The notes under the pieces are model-generated. The model worked only from the letters and a program-made list of their open reading frames with translations. It had not been told where the DNA came from and did not search any database. The translations under genes and the position numbers were made by a program. Below are positions 59,131-64,000 of a stretch of 64,000 nt of DNA, piece after piece (position 1 is the first letter of the stretch; the number at the start of each line of letters is the position of its first letter). Where the stretch lies: contig JAACJK010000070.1 of NCBI GenBank assembly GCA_013368325.1, positions 147,250 to 211,249 of the forward strand, in the 5' to 3' direction. This DNA is from Ephemerocybe angulata (lineage: Eukaryota > Basidiomycota > Agaricomycetes > Agaricales > Psathyrellaceae).

Positions 59131-62100
59131 GGTGTAGCTTACTTACTTAGTTAGTCTTTGGGATTCTCAGGCACGATTTCGGGCAGTGGGTGGCGGCTAT
59201 GTACTGAGGGCTGCGGCTCTCGATGAACTTGGGTGGCGAGACTGCGGCAGGTGAGCATGGGGACTTAAGGGACTGCGCGTCTGTCTCGCGTACAAATACA
59301 CTGTCGTGGATTCTAAACAGCCCGCGACTGCGAGTCTTAATAGATAAGGAGGAGGCTGTCGTGAAAGCGATACTCCGAGCCTCGGAAGCTATGAACGAGG
59401 GCCTGGGTTGTGCTGCCAGTTACTATGTAGGAAGGCGACACTGACAAGTCTATAGTCCGAGGTTAAAGGCAGCACTCATTCAACGGCGGTCATAATCTCA
59501 CTCCCGAATTGCCTATCGATTTACTCCCCAAGGTTCATCTTGGCAATTCACGTCCTGCCCGAAATACTCGCTCGATCCAAGCCAACATCATCCCAAACGG
59601 AGACGCCACGATCGACGCGCCTATGCTCGGACGAACGTCATTACCGCCCTCCGCAGTGTCCACACCGTCCTCCAACCCCACCTCACGTCTAAAATTACAA
59701 GGTATAAACGCAATGACCTGCAGCTCACCCACCGGAAGAGTTCAAAGACCGATGGTCTTCTCCACGCGAAGAAGAGCGGAAGAAGCTCTCGGAGCGGGAA
59801 CACGGAGCCGACGAAGGCGGTCGGTCTGGGCTTTTAGTATAGAAGTTACTTGCTACATGTATGATGTGCACGGACAGCCGACCAAAGGCCAAGTACTCCA
59901 CCGCCCGAAGCCGAAGTACTACCATATCGGCGTTCACGTCTGACCTGCCTGCATGGTCCCGTACTTGGGTACTGCGTATCAAAGCACATTGCATCCATTT
60001 TCTACGAACGAGAAAGGAAGGGTATGCGTGATGCATGGCTGAACGGGTCCAAAGAGTAATGGAATGATGACGTCGGGATAGCCGATCTACTACTATTAAT
60101 TGTGAGCGCTATACACCTTCCATGCTCGATGTCGATGAACAAAACCTCGTTGGGGTACAGGCACAGCCGAACAGGTACATACATGGCTTGACGTGAAGCA
60201 AACGTGCCTCGGACCAACGTCGAGCACGCGCTACGTCGTACATAATGTCAACTGCGCGAACCTCGTATGTAACTAAGTACTCGTTTCAACTTCAAAATGG
60301 GAGTAAAGAACGGACACCACCATTACATACGTACCAACACAAACTTTAAGTCTTTGAGCGAGCGCTTCCCATTTTCAGCAAGTCCTTCTTTCCGATACGA
60401 TGAGTTGGTATGTAGTGGCTGGTGCAGGTGGGCGTTCTGCGTTTCATAGTATAACAGCAGTTGCTAGCGTCGAAAGGATTAATCGCGGAGATACCGCGCC
60501 CTCCAAACCATCATGAAATCATTTTTTAAGGCGAGGGTGGCGAGATAGTCTTCGAAGGTCCCCGCAACTTTAACTTATGAACTGCTGTGAGGGGACCGTC
60601 TAATCACGAATAGGCGCTAAGCCGCGGCCAATAGAATGACGCCCGATCCAAATGCTATCACCCACCAACCTCACTGTTCATCATCCTGCGAAGCCCATAC
60701 CCCGGGATCCATATCTTCAAATTTGCCTCATAGAGGTAAGCGCGATTTTAGCGCCTGTTTCACAGCTTGATCAACAACAGCAGGAAGCCCAGCCAAGACC
60801 AAACCACTGACCTAATCACCCCTCATCTAAACCCTCTCCCCCTCCACATGCACGGATGCATGGAAGGACAACCGCAACCAACACTCTGGCAATATCGCAT
60901 CGCATCATGCTGCGTAAAGATATATTAAAGCGCCCCACCCCACCGAACACAGCGGCCCACCAGAAAAGAGCAAAACCGAGTTCAAAACGCACGTGGTACG
61001 GTTGGCTCTCCGCTGGCTCTCCGACCGCACGTTCTTCACCCAGTATCAAATCCCCGCTTGATCCCCGCACCCTCTGCCCTCCTTTGGCGACGCCCAACTT
61101 CCCCATGGTCGACCGCCGATCCCAAACCAGTGTCCTTACATACAGACATTGCACCCGCTACCCTGCCCTCGGCGATCCTGGTGTCTCAGGTGCGAGGGGT
61201 AACCGGCGAGCGCGGGGATACCGGGGCGGACCCCCTCGTCACTTCTCTGTCAGCAGACCGAGCACCGAGCAGGAGAGGGAAGAAGACGCAAAAAGGCGCC
61301 CACCACCGGTACTGGGCGCTCAAGCGCCCATAGTCATCGATCATGGTCCGGGTGCAATGGCGCTCTGGGTTGGAGTGATACGCGAGGAGCGCCTCGGCGT
61401 TGTGGTGGTGTTGTCGTAAAGTATGGTAGGTGTGTGTAGGACGGAGGTTGAGGAGGGACATTCCTTTGTCGTCTGCAAGAGCCAATGTGCCGACCGGCGA
61501 CAAGAGGGTGCACCCTGAGAGAGAGAGAGAGACCTAGTTGTCGACAGTTATTTGCACGGGGCACAATGTATGCAGATAAGAGGCCCAGTTTGTCTCGGAG
61601 AACATAGAGCGTTCCGTTTGTAAGAGTTCCTTCCAAACATGAACCCGACCTTCGTTCGGTCCGATAGATCACGCTCAAGAGCAGACAGATTAAAAGCGGG
61701 GGTTGTGCGCCGATCCACCCAGCCAACCACCAGCCCAGTTCCCCACAAGACATCATCCTTCCCTCTACCCTACCGCCAACGGCAAGGGTCATGCTCATGG
61801 ACCATGGTCAATCAACGACAATGTCCAAGGCAAGTCAAACACAAGAGCAAGCGAACCGCCCAATTCCAAGGGACTGCCCTCAGAATGACCGGAAGAATAA
61901 AGCACCTGGATCGTTCGCCAAAACCCTGCGGAAAGAGTACCGTCTGTCCACCCTAGGACTCGGAGGAACGACTTGTAGGCGGCCTGTTGCGAAGAAGAGG
62001 GCACTGGGATCCCAGAGTGTCAAGAATCGGAGGTCCTAGTCCAAGCCAAGCCAAGTAGCCAGAGGTTTGAATGAGTGCTGATAGCACCCCAAATTAGCCA

Positions 62101-62880
62101 TCCAACGTTCAGCCAGGAACGGCCTTCAGCGAGCCACAGTTCACAGACTCCGTGCGCACTGACAAGGCACCGGGGCACTCTCCATCGTCCATTCTCCGTT
62201 TCAAGACCACACCAGGGAGGGGGAAGAAGTCCAGCAAAAGGATGATTCAGAGCAAGACCGTCGGGAGCATGCCGACCCTTCGCCCTGTGCTCGCTAAACC
62301 AAATCAGTGTGCACAATGCAAGCCTACACGCACCATGCACCGTGCACCGGGTTCTTACGAGGCTCCCAAGGCATCTACACACGCGCCATCTGTTCGTCGG
62401 CCACACACACTCGAGATGGATGGTTGGTAGACCCATCCAATTTAACGTGCCTGCCTGACTCTCGAAGTTCGAACGAACGCAAAGACGCATGCCGACGCGT
62501 CGCGCCGTAACCTGAGAGAACGCGACCTGAGCCCTACCCCTTTCAAACCCCCTCTCAAGCCCCTTCTCAAACCCCTTTCGAAACCACCCTCCCATTTTCA
62601 GTTTACGGACCACTACCACCTCCGAGACGTACCGAGCAAGCAAACACGCAAGCAGCGCGTAAGTATCTGAACCTGCGTGTGCATGCGACACGTATATGAG
62701 TGCGTATATGGTTCAGTGGGTTGAAAATGACAAGAAGATGCTGGTCTTTGGAGCGATGGACGGAGGGTGGAAGGGGGTGGGAAGCCGGAAGGAAGGAGGG
62801 GGGTCGGTCGGACGGAACGTGGTGGAAGGAAAAAAAGAAAGTTGAAGCGCCGATCCTATACATGAAATAAAGATGGTCAA
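59131..62880. other. Gene-poor stretch
   Basis: Only overlapping frames without family signal (for example 59509-59943 and 60856-61419 on plus). A short GA microsatellite (GAGAGAGAGAGAGAGA) lies at about 61519. Confidence 0.5.
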
Positions 62881-62919
62881 GCCATATTTCAAAGAATTCA
62901 GGAACTGGACCGTATCAAA

Positions 62920-64000
62920 GGGACAAATTCGAAAAGAGGCCAGGAACCAAAGGGACAAATATGAAATCAATCTGGCTATGTCATTCAAGAACTATCCGAC
63001 ATCGTGTCTGGTCCTTCTGACTCCTTCATGGGACAAATATAAAATCAATCTGGCTATTGTACGTACCTCGATCGAGAAATCGAGAAAATGTGGCTCTAGG
63101 GGTCTTACCAATTGTTCTCTCAACATGTTGCGCGTTCACGACCTCTGAAACGCAGCACTGGGACTGGGAGCATGGTACACCTACTGGACGCAGCACTGGG
63201 ACTGGCAAGGGACTGGGATTAGTGGAGGTGCCTCCTACTTGACTCCCCACGGAATTAATGTTACTGGGACGACAAGATTTACTCAGATTCACCTGCTCTA
63301 AGTCATACTCGACGCGAGAGACAGCACTGGAAATCCACGGGTTCTCATCATTCAAGGCCGGCTAGGAAGGTTGCGCGCAAGTTGCGCGTTCGCACATTTT
63401 CCGAGGTGGACGGGACCACGCACCTGAACAGCCCGTATCCTCTGGAACGATCTCTACCTGATGATGACTAGGGTCTTTCTCAATCGTTCTCTATGTTGCG
63501 CGCTCAAATCCGAGCATGGTATACCTACTGGACGCAGCACTGCGAATGGGATCACTGGAAAATGACATACCACGGGAGTCACGGCACTGGGACGACACGA
63601 TTTACTGGAATTCAATCTTGAATGGTACACGGTTGAGTCTTGACCAGAGTTTGGCCGATGTCGCGCTCGAGAAACCTTGGCTTTTATGGTCTTATTCAAC
63701 CGTTCTCAAGGTCGCGTGCCAGTGGACAGGGCACTGGGACATGGTTATTAGAATGGTATGGGCAATGGGCATCGGACGGGTGACAGCACTAGGGGCCGTT
63801 CGCTGATATATACTTACCCAGCGGAGTCACGGTACTGGGACACAAGATCGAGAAAGTGTGACTTTGGTTTTTCTCAGACGTTCTCAAGGTTGCACGGACA
63901 CGGGATTGGGACAGGGACTACTGGAGCCTTACCCATTGGGTCTCATACTGGGACACGATTTATTCAAATTTAGCCTCGAGATATCGGCACTGGGAGGCGG
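62920..64000 (+). repeat. Degenerate tandem repeat field running off the window end
   Basis: Several recurring blocks. GGGACAAATATRAAATCAATCTGGCTAT occurs at about 62950 and 63030. A GGTCTT..CAA..GTTCTC.A..GTTGCGCG block occurs near 63100, 63472, 63688 and 63865. CCTACTGGACGCAGCACTG occurs near 63179 and 63524. ACTGGGACGACA(A/C)GATTTACT occurs near 63262 and 63588, with a variant near 63948. ACTGGGAC is scattered more than ten times. Spacing is irregular (about 180-370 bp), so it is a decayed, complex tandem array rather than a simple satellite. Confidence 0.7.

Noticed and set aside
60856..61419. 188-codon plus-strand frame
   Set aside because: Arg/Pro-rich composition typical of shadow frames; the opposite strand is equally open and nothing is conserved.
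1..64000. CRISPR arrays, bacterial operons, riboswitches or phage attachment sites
   Set aside because: Spliceosomal introns in most genes and a tRNA intron show nuclear eukaryotic DNA; no regularly spaced short repeats of CRISPR type were seen.

Overview
The window looks like nuclear chromosomal DNA of a mushroom-forming basidiomycete (Agaricomycetes). The reasons are dense canonical GT-AG introns of about 50-120 nt in nearly every gene, an intron-bearing tRNA-Arg(TCG), a cluster of DUF6533-type membrane proteins, a cupredoxin-like serine-rich surface protein, single-pass receptor-like proteins of a type I associate with Agaricomycetes, and a MULE/GCM transposon. No prokaryotic feature is present. 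Gene models were built by hand from open frames, splice sites and reading phase. Where the phase closed across every intron I say so.

Layout. 0.1-7 kb: a small four-helix membrane protein (-), tRNA-Arg (-), a protein resembling alkyladenine DNA glycosylase (-) and an MFS sugar transporter (+). 7.4-11.1 kb: two convergent DUF6533 genes, the first with a decayed tandem duplication of its last exon. 12.4-13.7 kb: cupredoxin-like surface protein (-). 15.8-21.9 kb: a large inverted duplication whose arms carry two copies of a proline-rich gene (left open, right decayed), flanking an intact single-pass membrane protein gene and a truncated relic of that same family. 22.6-33.2 kb: an unknown two-exon gene, a second membrane receptor-like paralog (+), two tandem DUF6533 genes (-) and a third receptor-like paralog (-). 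34.9-37.8 kb: an epoxide-hydrolase-like gene (-) and a P-loop kinase-like gene (-) with a defective-looking 5' splice site inside its Walker A motif. 39.6-47.1 kb: a complete 7.4 kb DNA transposon. 47.2-47.5 kb: a hAT-like MITE. 49.3-50.8 kb: Lunapark (-). 53.6-54.8 kb: a two-finger GATA factor (+). 54.8-64 kb: gene-poor DNA that ends in degenerate tandem repeats.

The most remarkable object is the transposon at 39632-47075. It has a perfect 9-bp target-site duplication, imperfect terminal inverted repeats, and dense subterminal TTGCGGT/ACCGCAA repeats facing each other from the two ends. It holds one nine-exon gene whose splice phases all close, giving about 1739 residues. The protein reads in order as GCM-type zinc-binding DNA-binding domain, MULE-type DDE transposase, a region resembling a USP-like (C19) cysteine peptidase, and a PHD finger. 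The element therefore appears structurally intact and may carry its own ubiquitin- and chromatin-directed modules.

The rest of the window is dominated by lineage-specific membrane and surface families that expand by local duplication (four DUF6533 genes; three receptor-like genes plus a relic; the inverted proline-rich pair). Isolated housekeeping genes (tRNA, Lunapark, kinase, hydrolase) are interspersed.
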